Both the position numbers and the translations under genes were made by a program. Of a DNA stretch of 64,000 nt, positions 18,742 to 27,563 are shown one piece after another. Within the stretch, counting starts at the first letter, position 1, and each line of letters starts with the position of its first letter. Source of the DNA: an uncultured Caryophanales bacterium (GTDB lineage Bacteria; Bacillota_I; Bacilli_A; RF39; UBA660). The notes below the pieces were generated by a model, which did not search any database, was not told where the DNA came from, and was given only the letters and a program-made list of their open reading frames with translations. The stretch is taken from NCBI GenBank assembly GCA_946628005.1, contig CAMOWA010000001.1:62001-126000 (forward strand), in the 5' to 3' direction.

Positions 18742-19091
18742 AATACGCTTTCCGTTACAGCACGAGCCTTTTTTTGCATATCACTTGCCATCTTTTTTAA
18801 TTTCGGTTTTTTATCTTTAATTGCTGAATCTACTAAACTATTAGCTTGTTCTAAGATGTTTTCAGCTTTTTCTTTGGCTTTATTAATATTTTTTTCTTTG
18901 TCTAAGTCATTTATATCTTGTTCTAATTCTTTAATTGTTTTATTAAACTCTTTATCAACTCCTTCTATTATTTTCATCATATCTTCTCTCATTTCTTTTC
19001 CACATTTTGGAGAAATCATCATTCCAATTATACTTCCTAAAATTGTTCCACATAGAAACCATTCACAATCTTTTTTACATATATTCATCAT
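18726..19091 (-). CDS. YtxH-domain membrane-associated protein
   Basis: 121 residues. The N-terminal hydrophobic segment (EWFLCGTILGSIIGMMISPK, ~10-29) with the GxxxG-type GTILGSIIGM..P pattern is typical of YtxH/gas-vesicle-like proteins. An amphipathic helical Lys/Glu-rich region follows. Members are general stress or envelope proteins with unclear function. Single gene with its own terminator. Confidence 0.8.
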   Translation of the reverse strand: MMNICKKDCEWFLCGTILGSIIGMMISPKCGKEMREDMMKIIEGVDKEFNKTIKELEQDINDLDKEKNINKAKEKAENILEQANSLVDSAIKDKKPKLKKMASDMQKKARAVTESVLDNLE

Positions 19092-19144
19092 AATATCATC
19101 CTTTCTTTTTCTTTATTATTATTCCCATTTTTTTTACAATTAAA

Positions 19145-19170
19145 CAAAAAAAAATAGGAAAACCTATTTT
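19145..19170 (-). terminator. intrinsic terminator
   Basis: AAAATAGG / CCTATTTT hairpin with T9 on the minus strand, overlapping the end of the amidotransferase-like gene. Confidence 0.88.
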
Positions 19171-19850
19171 TTACATTTTTCAATAAAGAAATCTATAATT
19201 TTTCTTGAATTATCATCAAAATCATAACTAATCTCAGGATGCCATTGTATTCCCATAATAAACTTTTTATTTGGTACTTCTATCGATTCAATAATACTAT
19301 CCAAAGCCTTTGAACTTACTTTTAGATTGGTATTTTCTATTGCATGATAATTATGAAAACTATTTACCATGATTTCATCTTTTTGTAATATTTTATATAG
19401 CATTGAATCTTTTTCTATTTTTACTTTATGGGTAAGAATATCATATTTTTCTTGACAATGATTAATAATACTATCATTTTTTTCTACATAAAAATCTTTT
19501 TTATAGGAACTGATTAATTGCATTCCTAAACATATTCCAAGAGTTGGAATATCTTTTTCAATACATTTATCTCTTAAATATTCATCGCATTTTGAAATTT
19601 TGTACCCACCTGGAAATAATACACCATCTACTATTTCTAAGTATTTATCTAATTCTTTCTTTTCTTTTTCTGTTAAATCATTATATTCTCTATATTTTGT
19701 TTCACTATAAAAAATATCTTGGTTAGCAACAATTGGAATGATCATTCCTCCTGCTTTTTGAATGGTTCTTCTTAATCTTTCTTCTAAATATTGTATATTT
19801 CTTCCATCTGATAATGATGCATATCTTAATGGTATTCCAATTTTAACCAT
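19164..19850 (-). CDS. class I glutamine amidotransferase-like hydrolase (PuuD/C26 family)
   Basis: 228-residue cytoplasmic enzyme of the gamma-glutamyl-GABA hydrolase family. It has DGVLFPGGYKISKCDEYLRD, the nucleophile elbow GICLGMQLI, HNYHAI, and the His/Glu pair in MGIQWHPEISYDF, so the triad is intact. Such enzymes hydrolyse gamma-glutamyl amides; the exact substrate cannot be read from sequence. It is the last gene of a short pair with the 177-residue membrane protein upstream (14 bp gap). Confidence 0.88.
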   Translation of the reverse strand: MVKIGIPLRYASLSDGRNIQYLEERLRRTIQKAGGMIIPIVANQDIFYSETKYREYNDLTEKEKKELDKYLEIVDGVLFPGGYKISKCDEYLRDKCIEKDIPTLGICLGMQLISSYKKDFYVEKNDSIINHCQEKYDILTHKVKIEKDSMLYKILQKDEIMVNSFHNYHAIENTNLKVSSKALDSIIESIEVPNKKFIMGIQWHPEISYDFDDNSRKIIDFFIEKCKK

Positions 19851-19864
19851 TTTTTTCCTTCTTT

Positions 19865-20398
19865 CTATTCTAGTACTTCTATTTCTATTTTTTTACTTTT
19901 ATTATCTTTTCGGTTGCTTTTTTCTTCTTTTTTATTAATTGCTTTTTCTTCTACCTCATTTTTTATATTATTTTCTTCTTCCTTTAAATTTTTAATATAA
20001 ACATAGTTTTCCTCATCATCACATATCATAAATGTACATTTATCATTTTCTTTTTTATAAAAAATTGTATTGTTATTTTTTCCTTGTATATCGACTAAAT
20101 CCTCCATTTTTTTAAAATTAATGGTAATTTTATTATCAGTTGTTGGAAGATTTTTTGTTTTCTTAAGAATCTGTTTATATTTATTTAATATCTCATCTAA
20201 TTCTATATAATAATCATTTATAGGATTTCCAGCTTTTTTTATAAAAACTATTCCAATTATAAAAATTATTACTGAAAACAGAAAGAGTGTAAAAGAATAT
20301 TCTACATATCCACATGATAAAACATAAAAACTTAAAATTATTAATATCGTAGAACATACAATTATTGTCCATCCAATTTTATCCTTCATACTACTCAC
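19865..20398 (-). CDS. small membrane protein with charged tail
   Basis: Not recognised. 177 residues with two membrane helices (about 11-31 and 33-53) forming a hairpin. A ~125-residue cytoplasmic domain follows, with a beta-rich middle and a strongly charged, Glu/Lys-rich end (KEEKSNRKDNKSKKIEIEVLE tail type). Upstream of the amidotransferase-like gene on the same strand, probably co-transcribed. Confidence 0.65.
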   Translation of the reverse strand: MSSMKDKIGWTIIVCSTILIILSFYVLSCGYVEYSFTLFLFSVIIFIIGIVFIKKAGNPINDYYIELDEILNKYKQILKKTKNLPTTDNKITINFKKMEDLVDIQGKNNNTIFYKKENDKCTFMICDDEENYVYIKNLKEEENNIKNEVEEKAINKKEEKSNRKDNKSKKIEIEVLE

Positions 20399-20439
20399 CT
20401 TGTTATCATTATAATTAAAATTTTGAAGTTTTTCAATAG

Positions 20440-20468
20440 AAAAAAAGAATTCTAAAATTGAATTCTTT
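20440..20468 (-). terminator. intrinsic terminator after glyS
   Basis: AAAGAATTC / GAATTCTTT stem followed by T-rich sequence on the minus strand, overlapping the glyS stop region. Confidence 0.87.
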
Positions 20469-21822
20469 CCGTAATATATGGAACGATTTCCTCTACTTTT
20501 AATGTTATTTGTTCCATTGTATCTCTATCTCTAATTGTGACTGTTCCATTTTTTATTGTTTCATCGTCTACTGTAATAGCCCATGGGGTTCCTATTGCGT
20601 CACTTCTTCTATATCTTTTACCAATTGATCCAGTCTCATCATATGTTGTCATAAAATGCTTTGATAATTCATTGTATAGTTCTATTGCTTTTTCACTATG
20701 ATATTTTTTTGCTAAAGGTAATACACAAACTTTATATGGCGCTAAGTATGGAATAAATTTCATTACTTCCCTTGTATCTCCATTTTCTAGTTCTTCAACA
20801 CAATAACTATTATCAAGAATAGCTAAAACTGTTCTGTCACATCCAACTGTTGATTCAATAATGTATGGAATATATTTTTCATTAGTTTCAGGATCTAGAT
20901 ATTCTTGTGATACAGAAGAATACTCTTGGTGACGAGATAGGTCATAATCTGTTCTATTATGTGTTCCATTTATCTCTCCCCATCCAAAATTAAAATTGTA
21001 TTCAATATCACATGCTTCTTTTGCATAATGAGCTAATTTTTCATGATCATGATATCTTAGTTTTTCTTCTGGTAGTCCTAAATCCATAAAATATTTTTTA
21101 GCATATTCTTTAAAATAAGCATATAAATCGCTATCTGTTCCTTCTTTACAGAAAGTTTGATATTCCATTTGCTCAAACTCTATCGTTCTAAATGTAAAGT
21201 TTCCTGGAGTTATTTCATTTCTAAATGCTTTACCAATCTGACCTATACTGAAAGGTAGTTTTGTCCTCATTGTTCTTTGAACATTTAAGAAGTTAACATA
21301 CTCTCCTTGGGCATTTTCTGGTCTTAAATAAACCTTGTTTTTTCCATCTTCTACCACACCCCTGTGAGTTTCAAACATTAAGTTAAATTGTCTTATATCA
21401 GTAAAATCACTTTTTCCACATCTTGGGCAAGGTACTTTATTCTCTCTTATATAATTCATCATCTCTTCCTGGCTCATACCATCCGCATGAGCTTCTGGAT
21501 TATAATCATCAATTAAATTATCTACTCTGTGTCTTGCCTTACAATGTTTACAATCTATTAATGGATCAGAGAATGAGCCTACATGTCCTGATGCTTCCCA
21601 AACTCTTGGATGCATTAAAATAGCAGCATCTACTTCATAGGCATTTGGTCTTTCTTGTATAAATCTTTTTCTCCAAGTATCTTTAACGGCATTTTTTATT
21701 CTACTTCCTAGTGGTCCATAATCCCATGTATTAGCAAGACCTCCATATATTTCACTTCCCTGAAATATAAATCCATATTGTTTACAATAATTTACTAATT
21801 TTTCCATTGTTAATTTTTCCAT
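20452..21822 (-). CDS. glyS: glycyl-tRNA synthetase, dimeric (alpha2) type
   Basis: 456-residue single-chain GlyRS of the alpha2 type shared by eukaryotes, archaea and some Firmicutes; it is not the GlyQ/GlyS tetramer. Start KLVNYCKQYGFIFQGSEIYG; class II motif 1 region WDYGPLGSRIK; motif 2 IGKAFRNEITPGNFTFRTIE; motif 3 VGCDRTVLAIL; C-terminal anticodon-binding domain from ~360 (LAPYKVCVLPLAKKYHSE). A CxxC...CxxC pair (CKHC, CPRC) fits the zinc-binding insert. Second gene of the Gly T-box operon, 3 bp after the LOG-family gene. Confidence 0.98.
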   Translation of the reverse strand: MEKLTMEKLVNYCKQYGFIFQGSEIYGGLANTWDYGPLGSRIKNAVKDTWRKRFIQERPNAYEVDAAILMHPRVWEASGHVGSFSDPLIDCKHCKARHRVDNLIDDYNPEAHADGMSQEEMMNYIRENKVPCPRCGKSDFTDIRQFNLMFETHRGVVEDGKNKVYLRPENAQGEYVNFLNVQRTMRTKLPFSIGQIGKAFRNEITPGNFTFRTIEFEQMEYQTFCKEGTDSDLYAYFKEYAKKYFMDLGLPEEKLRYHDHEKLAHYAKEACDIEYNFNFGWGEINGTHNRTDYDLSRHQEYSSVSQEYLDPETNEKYIPYIIESTVGCDRTVLAILDNSYCVEELENGDTREVMKFIPYLAPYKVCVLPLAKKYHSEKAIELYNELSKHFMTTYDETGSIGKRYRRSDAIGTPWAITVDDETIKNGTVTIRDRDTMEQITLKVEEIVPYITERIQF

Positions 21823-21825
21823 AAT

Positions 21826-22362
21826 TTATCTCCTTTTTATATATGATACTATTTCTTCTTTATTTTCTATGATATTAATATAGTCAAAAATATCTTCTGT
21901 ATTAAATTTTTTTTCAATTGCATTTTTTATAAATTGAATTATTTCTTTATAATAATTATTTTTATTATAAAGAATTAATTTTTTTTCTGTTTTTATGGTT
22001 CTCATTTCTTCTAGAAATGAAAATATTTCAGCTATCGTCCCTGTCCCTCCAGGCATTAATAATAGAATATCACTTTCATTATATATTTTTTTTGTTCTTT
22101 CATATGTAGAATCGCAGTAATGAAAGTTTATATTAGGAAAATCGTTTGGGTTTTCATTATAGATTTTTAAAGTATATAAATCTATCTTTCTATTATTATC
22201 TGTAAATTCTTTAATAATTCTTCCTGACATTCCTTCTTTCATTGCCACACCTATTATCAAATCACTATTATTAGATGCTAATTCCTTGGCTAAAAATGAA
22301 GCATCTTCAAAATATTCTTTTTCTATGTCAGTATGAGATGATACTGAAAAAAATATATTCAT
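21826..22362 (-). CDS. LOG-family (TIGR00730-like) nucleotide-processing protein
   Basis: 178-residue Rossmann-fold protein with the PGGxGTxxE signature (LLMPGGTGTIAEIFSFLEEM), the mark of LOG/'lysine decarboxylase-like' proteins. Characterised members are phosphoribohydrolases that cleave nucleoside 5'-monophosphates such as AMP or cytokinin nucleotides. The conserved Arg upstream of the motif is less clear here, so the activity is inference. First gene after the Gly T-box and 3 bp ahead of glyS, so it is co-induced with the synthetase. Confidence 0.8.
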   Translation of the reverse strand: MNIFFSVSSHTDIEKEYFEDASFLAKELASNNSDLIIGVAMKEGMSGRIIKEFTDNNRKIDLYTLKIYNENPNDFPNINFHYCDSTYERTKKIYNESDILLLMPGGTGTIAEIFSFLEEMRTIKTEKKLILYNKNNYYKEIIQFIKNAIEKKFNTEDIFDYINIIENKEEIVSYIKRR

Positions 22363-22375
22363 TTTTCCCTCCTAT

Positions 22376-22535
22376 AAAACAAAAACTTCTAGAATATGTA
22401 AGGACGAAATATATTATTCCGCGGTTCCACCTTACTTATTCTAGAAGAATCAGCTCTTTGTATACTGCTCTTGGCTTTCCACACCCATCATCGCACTTAT
22501 GGTTTTAATATATCTTTTAAAGAAAAAAAAGTCAA
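22376..22535 (-). promoter_or_regulatory. short T-box leader (Gly) with promoter and terminator
   Basis: -35 TTGACT (22535-22530), 17-bp spacer, -10 TATATT (22512-22507). A ~120-nt leader carries the T-box AGGTGGAACCGCGG (22432-22419). The 18-bp terminator pairs CTTCTAGAATAAGTAAGG with CCTTACATATTCTAGAAG and ends in T5 (22447-22381). The remaining ~55 nt hold GGTGTGGAAAGCC and GAGCAGT...GAGCTG but cannot form a full Stem I, and no clear GGC specifier is visible. The leader is about 90 nt shorter than the Phe and Val leaders here. Confidence 0.85.
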
Positions 22536-22555
22536 TATAAAATTCATTATATTGA
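22523..22555 (-). terminator. intrinsic terminator of the small ORF transcript
   Basis: TCAATATAA / TTATATTGA stem (22555-22532, minus strand) followed by C and T8. It overlaps the stop codon of the small ORF and the -35 box of the Gly T-box promoter. Confidence 0.75.
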
Positions 22556-22660
22556 TATTTTTTTTAAATATTTAGCTTCAATCTTTGTATTTGAATTTTT
22601 TATAACTCTGCTTTTATTTTTTTTGGAAAAAGCCCAAAGTAACTCCATGATATTCTTCAT
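22547..22660 (-). CDS. small 37-residue peptide ORF with its own promoter
   Basis: An ATG at 22660, with GGGGGATGG (22675-22667) ending 6 bases upstream, opens a 37-codon frame. It starts MKNIMELLWAFSKKNKSR and ends in a basic Lys-rich tail; the first ~13 residues are amphipathic or hydrophobic. It has a promoter with ideal 17-bp spacing (22736-22708) and a terminator at its end, so a ~170-nt transcript is expected. It lies directly behind an ABC exporter. An exported or membrane-active peptide, or a regulatory RNA, are alternatives. No family recognised. Confidence 0.55.
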   Translation of the reverse strand: MKNIMELLWAFSKKNKSRVIKNSNTKIEAKYLKKISI

Positions 22661-22707
22661 TCTAACCATCCCCCATTTTTTATATGTATCTTCATCAATG
22701 TGTATTA

Positions 22708-22736
22708 ATTATACCATATTTTTTAATATTATGCAA
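22708..22736 (-). promoter_or_regulatory. sigma-A-type promoter for the small ORF
   Basis: TTGCAT (22736-22731), 17-bp spacer, TATAAT (22713-22708) on the minus strand, starting 6 bp after the ABC transporter stop codon. Confidence 0.75.
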
Positions 22737-22741
22737 TCTTT

Positions 22742-24472
22742 TTATTGCTTTTCTATTTCCATATCATATAATTCTTTATATTTTTGGCAATTGTTTAGTA
22801 AATCATCATGTTTTCCTTCTGCACATATTTTACCATCATCTAAAAATAAAATTCTATCACAATTAACAATTGTACTTAAACGGTGGGCTATTATTAAAAT
22901 AGTAAAATCATTTTGCATATTTTCTATTGCTTTTTGTATTTTTAGTTGAGTAACATTATCAAGTGAACTTGTTGCTTCATCAAACAATATAATTTCTGTT
23001 TTTTGGATTAAGGCTCTCGCAATAGCAAGTCTTTGTCTTTCTCCACCGCTTAAATTTATTCCACCCTCTCCTACAATAGTATCATACTTATTTGGTAAAC
23101 TATTGATAAAGTCATCTAAACAAGCTTTTTTACATGCATCAATCATTTCTTCTTCAGTTAAATCTTCTTTAACAATTTTTAAATTATCTTTTATACTTAA
23201 ATTAAATATATAAGGATTTTGTGAAATAATTGTGATATTGTCTCGAATGGACTCTCTATCTAATTCTTTAATATCTATTCCGTCAATTAATATTTCACCA
23301 TTATCAGATTCATATAATTTGCAAAGTAAATTAAAAATTGTACTTTTTCCAGAGCCGCTTTTTCCTACAAAAGCAACCATAGATTTTTCTTTTACTTTAA
23401 AACTTATATCTTTTAATACTTCATATCCAGATATATAACTGAAAGATACTTTTTTAAATTCAAAATTTCCTTTTACTTTATTAATATGTTTTTGGCCAAA
23501 TTTTTCTTTTGGATATTTATCTGAGTTTATTATTTCAAATATACGATTACATGATAAATTAAAATCTTTTATACCATCTACTAAATTACTAAAACTTTTA
23601 ACTATATAACTAATTCTTCCTACATAATTATGTATAACTAAGGCATATGCAATTGTTATTTCACCTTTTGATATAAAATATAACAATAAAGTAATGATTG
23701 CTAATGTTTGAAAATCTTTTAATGTATTTATTGAAACTCTGAACTTTCTTTGAATATTATACATATTATATCTTTTTTCATTTAAGTGTGTTATTTTTTT
23801 TTCTGTTTCTTTTAAAAAACTCTTTTCTGCACTGAGCATTTTGATATCTTTTGTTCCTCTAACTAGTTCTCCTATAAATCCTGTTACTAAATCATTATCT
23901 TTTCGAATTATCTTCTCATTGTTAATTCTATTTTGAATTCGTTTTCTTTCTAAAATTCCAATTATAAATACAAGTATAAATATAAATATAAATACTCTAT
24001 AATCTATAATTATTATAGCAATAAAAATACCTATATCTGTAATAATAGATGTTGCTTCTAAACTTATTATGTTAAAGATATCCGCAATTTTTGTAGAATC
24101 ACCAGTTATTCTCTGAATAAACAATCCTGATGATGCTTTATCTATACATGAATTTGTTAATTTTAGAATTGTTTTTCCTAAATCCATTTGCAGTTTTTTT
24201 AATATTTCTTTGTAACTATATTGGATAAAATATTCTGAATAGAAATCTATAATATTTCTTGTTGTTTGAATTAGAAATAAAGTTATTGCTAAAAATAGTA
24301 CTTGTTTTAGTTCATTTGAAGTTAATCTAACAATTATTTTTGCACTGAGAATTGGTAAAACTATACTAATTATTATTTGCATAAAGTCAAATATAATAAA
24401 CATAATAATTTTACTTTTTACATTATTTGCATATCGCCATGCAAACTTTAAATTTTTTCTTAAATCTTTCAT
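22742..24472 (-). CDS. ABC transporter, fused permease and ATPase
   Basis: 576-residue half-transporter of the exporter (MsbA/MdlB-like) type that works as a dimer in the membrane. Six membrane helices lie within residues ~20-310. The ATPase domain (~335-576) has Walker A VGKSGSGKST, Q-loop IISQNPYIF, signature NLSGGERQRLAIARAL, Walker B EIILFDEAT and H-loop IIAHRLSTI, so it should be active. Substrate unknown; peptides, lipids or drugs are typical. It starts 9 bp after the DUF2130 gene; the small peptide ORF follows immediately. Confidence 0.93.
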   Translation of the reverse strand: MKDLRKNLKFAWRYANNVKSKIIMFIIFDFMQIIISIVLPILSAKIIVRLTSNELKQVLFLAITLFLIQTTRNIIDFYSEYFIQYSYKEILKKLQMDLGKTILKLTNSCIDKASSGLFIQRITGDSTKIADIFNIISLEATSIITDIGIFIAIIIIDYRVFIFIFILVFIIGILERKRIQNRINNEKIIRKDNDLVTGFIGELVRGTKDIKMLSAEKSFLKETEKKITHLNEKRYNMYNIQRKFRVSINTLKDFQTLAIITLLLYFISKGEITIAYALVIHNYVGRISYIVKSFSNLVDGIKDFNLSCNRIFEIINSDKYPKEKFGQKHINKVKGNFEFKKVSFSYISGYEVLKDISFKVKEKSMVAFVGKSGSGKSTIFNLLCKLYESDNGEILIDGIDIKELDRESIRDNITIISQNPYIFNLSIKDNLKIVKEDLTEEEMIDACKKACLDDFINSLPNKYDTIVGEGGINLSGGERQRLAIARALIQKTEIILFDEATSSLDNVTQLKIQKAIENMQNDFTILIIAHRLSTIVNCDRILFLDDGKICAEGKHDDLLNNCQKYKELYDMEIEKQ

Positions 24473-24481
24473 TTAAACCTC

Positions 24482-25762
24482 TTATTCATTTTTTAATTCT
24501 TCAAACATTTTTCTCATAGTTTCAGAGTTTCTTGTCAATTTTTGAATTGTTAAATCTTCTGCTTTATTATTTGCTAATCTTAAATTATCATCTGTTTTTA
24601 ATAGATTTTCTTTCGTTTTTTGCAAGTGATCTATTGTTTTGTCAATTTCTTCTATTGCTTTTTTAAATCTTTCGGAAGCAAGTCGATAATTTCTTGAGAA
24701 TCCTTCTTTAAAATGATTCATGTTTTCTTCAAAATGAGATATATCAATGTTTTGATTTTTTATATATTCTAATTCTTTTTTATATTCAAGTGAATTCATA
24801 GCTAAATTTCTTATTAGTGTTATCATTGGTATAAAAAATTGAGGCCTTATTACATACATTTTTTCATATTTATGTGACATATCTACTATGCCATTATTAT
24901 AATAATCATTATCTGATTCTAAAAGAGAAACTAAAACCGCATATTCGCATTTTTTTTCTCTTCTATCTTTATCAAGTTCTTTTAAGAAATCTTCATTTTT
25001 ATGTTTAGTTGCTGTTTCATCCGCTTCATTTTTCATTTCAAACATAATTGATACAAATTCATTGTTATTTTCATCATAATCTCTAAATATAAAGTCTCCT
25101 TTTGACCCAGTTTTTGCATCATTATCTTTTTCAAAATAACAATTTTTAAATAGTGGTCTTAATGTATTAAACTCATTTTGACAATGTACTTCTAAAGACT
25201 CTCCTATCATTTTAGTGGATTGCTTTGCTTTAAAATCTTTATAATAAGCAATTTGCTCATCTTTCGTTTTTATTTTTTCTTCATAACTTTCTTTTAAATT
25301 TTTTTCTAATAATTCTGCTTCTTTTTTTTGAATTGTTAATTTTGAATTTAAATTATCCATCTCTTTTTCTTTTTCATAAAGAGCATTTTGAATAGCTAGT
25401 TTATTTTCACTTTCTGATATCTTTATTTTTGATTCTAAATCTTTTATTATTTTTTCTTTTTCATTTATTGATTTTATATATTCTTTTTCTAAAGAATTTT
25501 TTGTATTTTCTTCTTTTAATTTTAATTCATTTTTTAAGTTATTTATTTCTAAATCTTTTGATTGTAACTCATCTTTTAGTTTTTTTTCTAACTTAGCTTC
25601 TGCTAATTGAATAGAATTATTCTTATCCTTTTTAAATTCTTCTTCCAATCGTTTTATTTCTTTTTCTAGTTCATGATCTCTAATTTGCTTTACAATTGAT
25701 TCATAGTCTGTCTCATTTATTTGGAAAACAGTACCACATTTTGGACATTTTATTTCATTCAT
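24482..25762 (-). CDS. DUF2130 family protein
   Basis: 426 residues. The N-terminal zinc-ribbon-like start (IKCPKCGTVFQINETDYESI) is followed by a long coiled coil (~20-185). The conserved DUF2130 core comes next (~190-330: KMIGESLEVHCQNEFN, KGDFIFRDYDENNNEFVSI, EFKNEADETATKHKNEDF-type segment, ECEYAVLVSLLE-type segment). A helical tail ends it. The family is widespread with unproven function, and its core resembles a nuclease fold in my reading (D...E.K). It sits between an ASCH gene and the ABC exporter on one strand. Confidence 0.88.
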   Translation of the reverse strand: MNEIKCPKCGTVFQINETDYESIVKQIRDHELEKEIKRLEEEFKKDKNNSIQLAEAKLEKKLKDELQSKDLEINNLKNELKLKEENTKNSLEKEYIKSINEKEKIIKDLESKIKISESENKLAIQNALYEKEKEMDNLNSKLTIQKKEAELLEKNLKESYEEKIKTKDEQIAYYKDFKAKQSTKMIGESLEVHCQNEFNTLRPLFKNCYFEKDNDAKTGSKGDFIFRDYDENNNEFVSIMFEMKNEADETATKHKNEDFLKELDKDRREKKCEYAVLVSLLESDNDYYNNGIVDMSHKYEKMYVIRPQFFIPMITLIRNLAMNSLEYKKELEYIKNQNIDISHFEENMNHFKEGFSRNYRLASERFKKAIEEIDKTIDHLQKTKENLLKTDDNLRLANNKAEDLTIQKLTRNSETMRKMFEELKNE

Positions 25763-25776
25763 TGTTATCTCCTTTT

Positions 25777-26103
25777 CTATTCTGTTTCGATTGCTATAAC
25801 ACCATATTTTTCTTGTTCTTCTTTTGGATAATATATTTCAAGTTCTTCTAATATATTATCTTCTTCATTATAGCCAAGAATTTCTTTATTATAATTTTTA
25901 ATTAACTCTTCAAAATTTTTATAACTATAAAGATTTATGATTTTTTTTGATATAACTTCTTTTGTTTTTCTGTTTTCAAATTCTATTGTATCTCCAACTT
26001 TAATTTTACTTCTTTTTTCATCTTTTATTCTCATTTCTATTTTCTTTTTACCATTTTTAATTTTTTGAAATGGTTCATCATGTAAATGCATCTTTATTAT
26101 CAT
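25777..26103 (-). CDS. ASCH-domain protein
   Basis: About 108-residue PUA-like beta-barrel protein: MHLHDEPFQKIKNGKKKIEM, RIKDEKRSKIKVGDTIEFEN, and the end EEQEKYGVIAIE. ASCH domains are linked to RNA binding or translation control; the GKKxIEMR and KVGDxIxF motifs fit. The start is taken at ATG 26103; the longer frame opens with GTG at 26112 and no better ribosome site. It lies 15 bp before the DUF2130 gene. Confidence 0.85.
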   Translation of the reverse strand: MIIKMHLHDEPFQKIKNGKKKIEMRIKDEKRSKIKVGDTIEFENRKTKEVISKKIINLYSYKNFEELIKNYNKEILGYNEEDNILEELEIYYPKEEQEKYGVIAIETE

Positions 26104-26171
26104 AAATATCACTTTTTCCTATTTATTTTTTTTACCTTAACATTAGTTTTATCATTTGTCAAATTTAACTA

Positions 26172-26203
26172 ATAATAAAAGAATAGGTTTTATCCACCCA
26201 TTC
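26172..26203 (-). terminator. intrinsic terminator after the NfnB-like gene
   Basis: GAATGGGT / ACCTATTC stem (minus strand, one G-U) followed by TTTTATTATT. Confidence 0.8.
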
Positions 26204-26204
26204 A

Positions 26205-27563
26205 TTATTTTATAGCTTCCATAATTTGTTTGGCAGCTTTTTTTCCAGCCTCCATTGCAAGAATAACTGTTGCTGCACCTGTTACGGCATCTCCTCCAGC
26301 ATATACTTTATCTAGAGAGGTTTTTGCTTCTTCTACTATGATAAGCCCTTTTTCATTTAGCTTAATATTACTTTCTTTTAAGGCTGAATGATTTGGACTA
26401 GTTCCAAGAGCCATAACTACCATATCACAGTCTAATGTATGAGTTGAGCTTTCATCTGGAATAACATTTCTGCGACCATCTTCCCCTGCTTCTGTTAGAA
26501 TCATATTTACAACTTCCATACCAGTTACATTATTGTTATCATCAGTTAATATTTTTGTTGGGTTTGTTAGTAAGTCAAACTGTATTTCCTCATCCATTGC
26601 GTGTTCTACTTCCATTTTTCTAGCAGGTAGTTCTTCTAAACTTCTACGATACAAAATATGAGCATCTACTCCAAGTCTTTTTAGAGAGCGAACAGCATCC
26701 ATTGCAACATTTCCACCACCAATTACATATGCCTTTTTTGCTTTTTTTATTGGGGTTTTTGATTCTTCTTTATATGCTCCCATTAAATTAATTCTTGTTA
26801 AAATTTCGTTTGCAGAAAAGACTCCGTTTGCATCCTCTCCTGGTATTCCCATAAATTTTGGAAGTCCAGCTCCTGTTCCTAGAAAAACTGCATCATACTC
26901 TTTTTGTAGTTCTTCTAATAGAATTGTATTTCCAACCAAAACGTCTGTTATTATTTTTACTCCAAGTTTTTCTAAGGATTCCACTTCTTTTTTTACGATT
27001 CTTTTTGGTAGTCTAAATTCTGGAATTCCATATGTTAAAACTCCTCCTGCTTTTTGTAATATTTCATATATTGTAACATCATATCCTTCTTTAGCAAGGT
27101 CCCCTGCACAAGTAAGACCAGCTGGTCCACTTCCTACGATTGCTACTTTTTTACCGTTTTTTTCTTTCTTAATTGGTGTATTTAAATTATTTAATATTGC
27201 TTGATCAGCAACATATCTTTCTAATGATCCAATTGATATTGCGTCTCCCTTAAAGCCTTTTATACACATTGCTTCACATTGTTTTTCTTGAGGACAGACT
27301 CTTCCACATACTGCTGGAAGTGAAGATGATTTTGATATTATTTGATAAGCTTTTTCTATGTTTTCTTCTTTGATTGCTTGAATAAATTCTGGAATTTCAA
27401 TAGAAACAGGGCAACCTTTCATACATCTTGGATTTTGACAATGTAGGCAACGAGAGGCTTCTTTTTGTGCTTCTTCTTTTGTGTATCCTAACTCTACTTC
27501 TTCAAAATTATGAATTCTATTTGAAGCATCTTGAATTTTTCCTCTTACTTTTTCATCATTCAT
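26205..27563 (-). CDS. NfnB-like flavoprotein (glutamate synthase small-subunit family)
   Basis: 452-residue FeS flavoprotein. The N-terminal double [4Fe-4S] region has CLHCQNPRCMKGCPV and CGRVCPQEKQCEAMC. Two Rossmann motifs follow: VGSGPAGLTCAGDLAKEG for FAD and KAYVIGGGNVAMDAVRS for NAD(P). The C-terminal FAD site is VYAGGDAVTGAATVILAMEAG. It overlaps the downstream end of the ferredoxin-reductase-like gene by 8 bp. This pairing is typical of NfnAB, the electron-bifurcating NADH-dependent reduced ferredoxin:NADP oxidoreductase, rather than glutamate synthase, whose large subunit is absent here. Confidence 0.9.
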   Translation of the reverse strand: MNDEKVRGKIQDASNRIHNFEEVELGYTKEEAQKEASRCLHCQNPRCMKGCPVSIEIPEFIQAIKEENIEKAYQIISKSSSLPAVCGRVCPQEKQCEAMCIKGFKGDAISIGSLERYVADQAILNNLNTPIKKEKNGKKVAIVGSGPAGLTCAGDLAKEGYDVTIYEILQKAGGVLTYGIPEFRLPKRIVKKEVESLEKLGVKIITDVLVGNTILLEELQKEYDAVFLGTGAGLPKFMGIPGEDANGVFSANEILTRINLMGAYKEESKTPIKKAKKAYVIGGGNVAMDAVRSLKRLGVDAHILYRRSLEELPARKMEVEHAMDEEIQFDLLTNPTKILTDDNNNVTGMEVVNMILTEAGEDGRRNVIPDESSTHTLDCDMVVMALGTSPNHSALKESNIKLNEKGLIIVEEAKTSLDKVYAGGDAVTGAATVILAMEAGKKAAKQIMEAIK

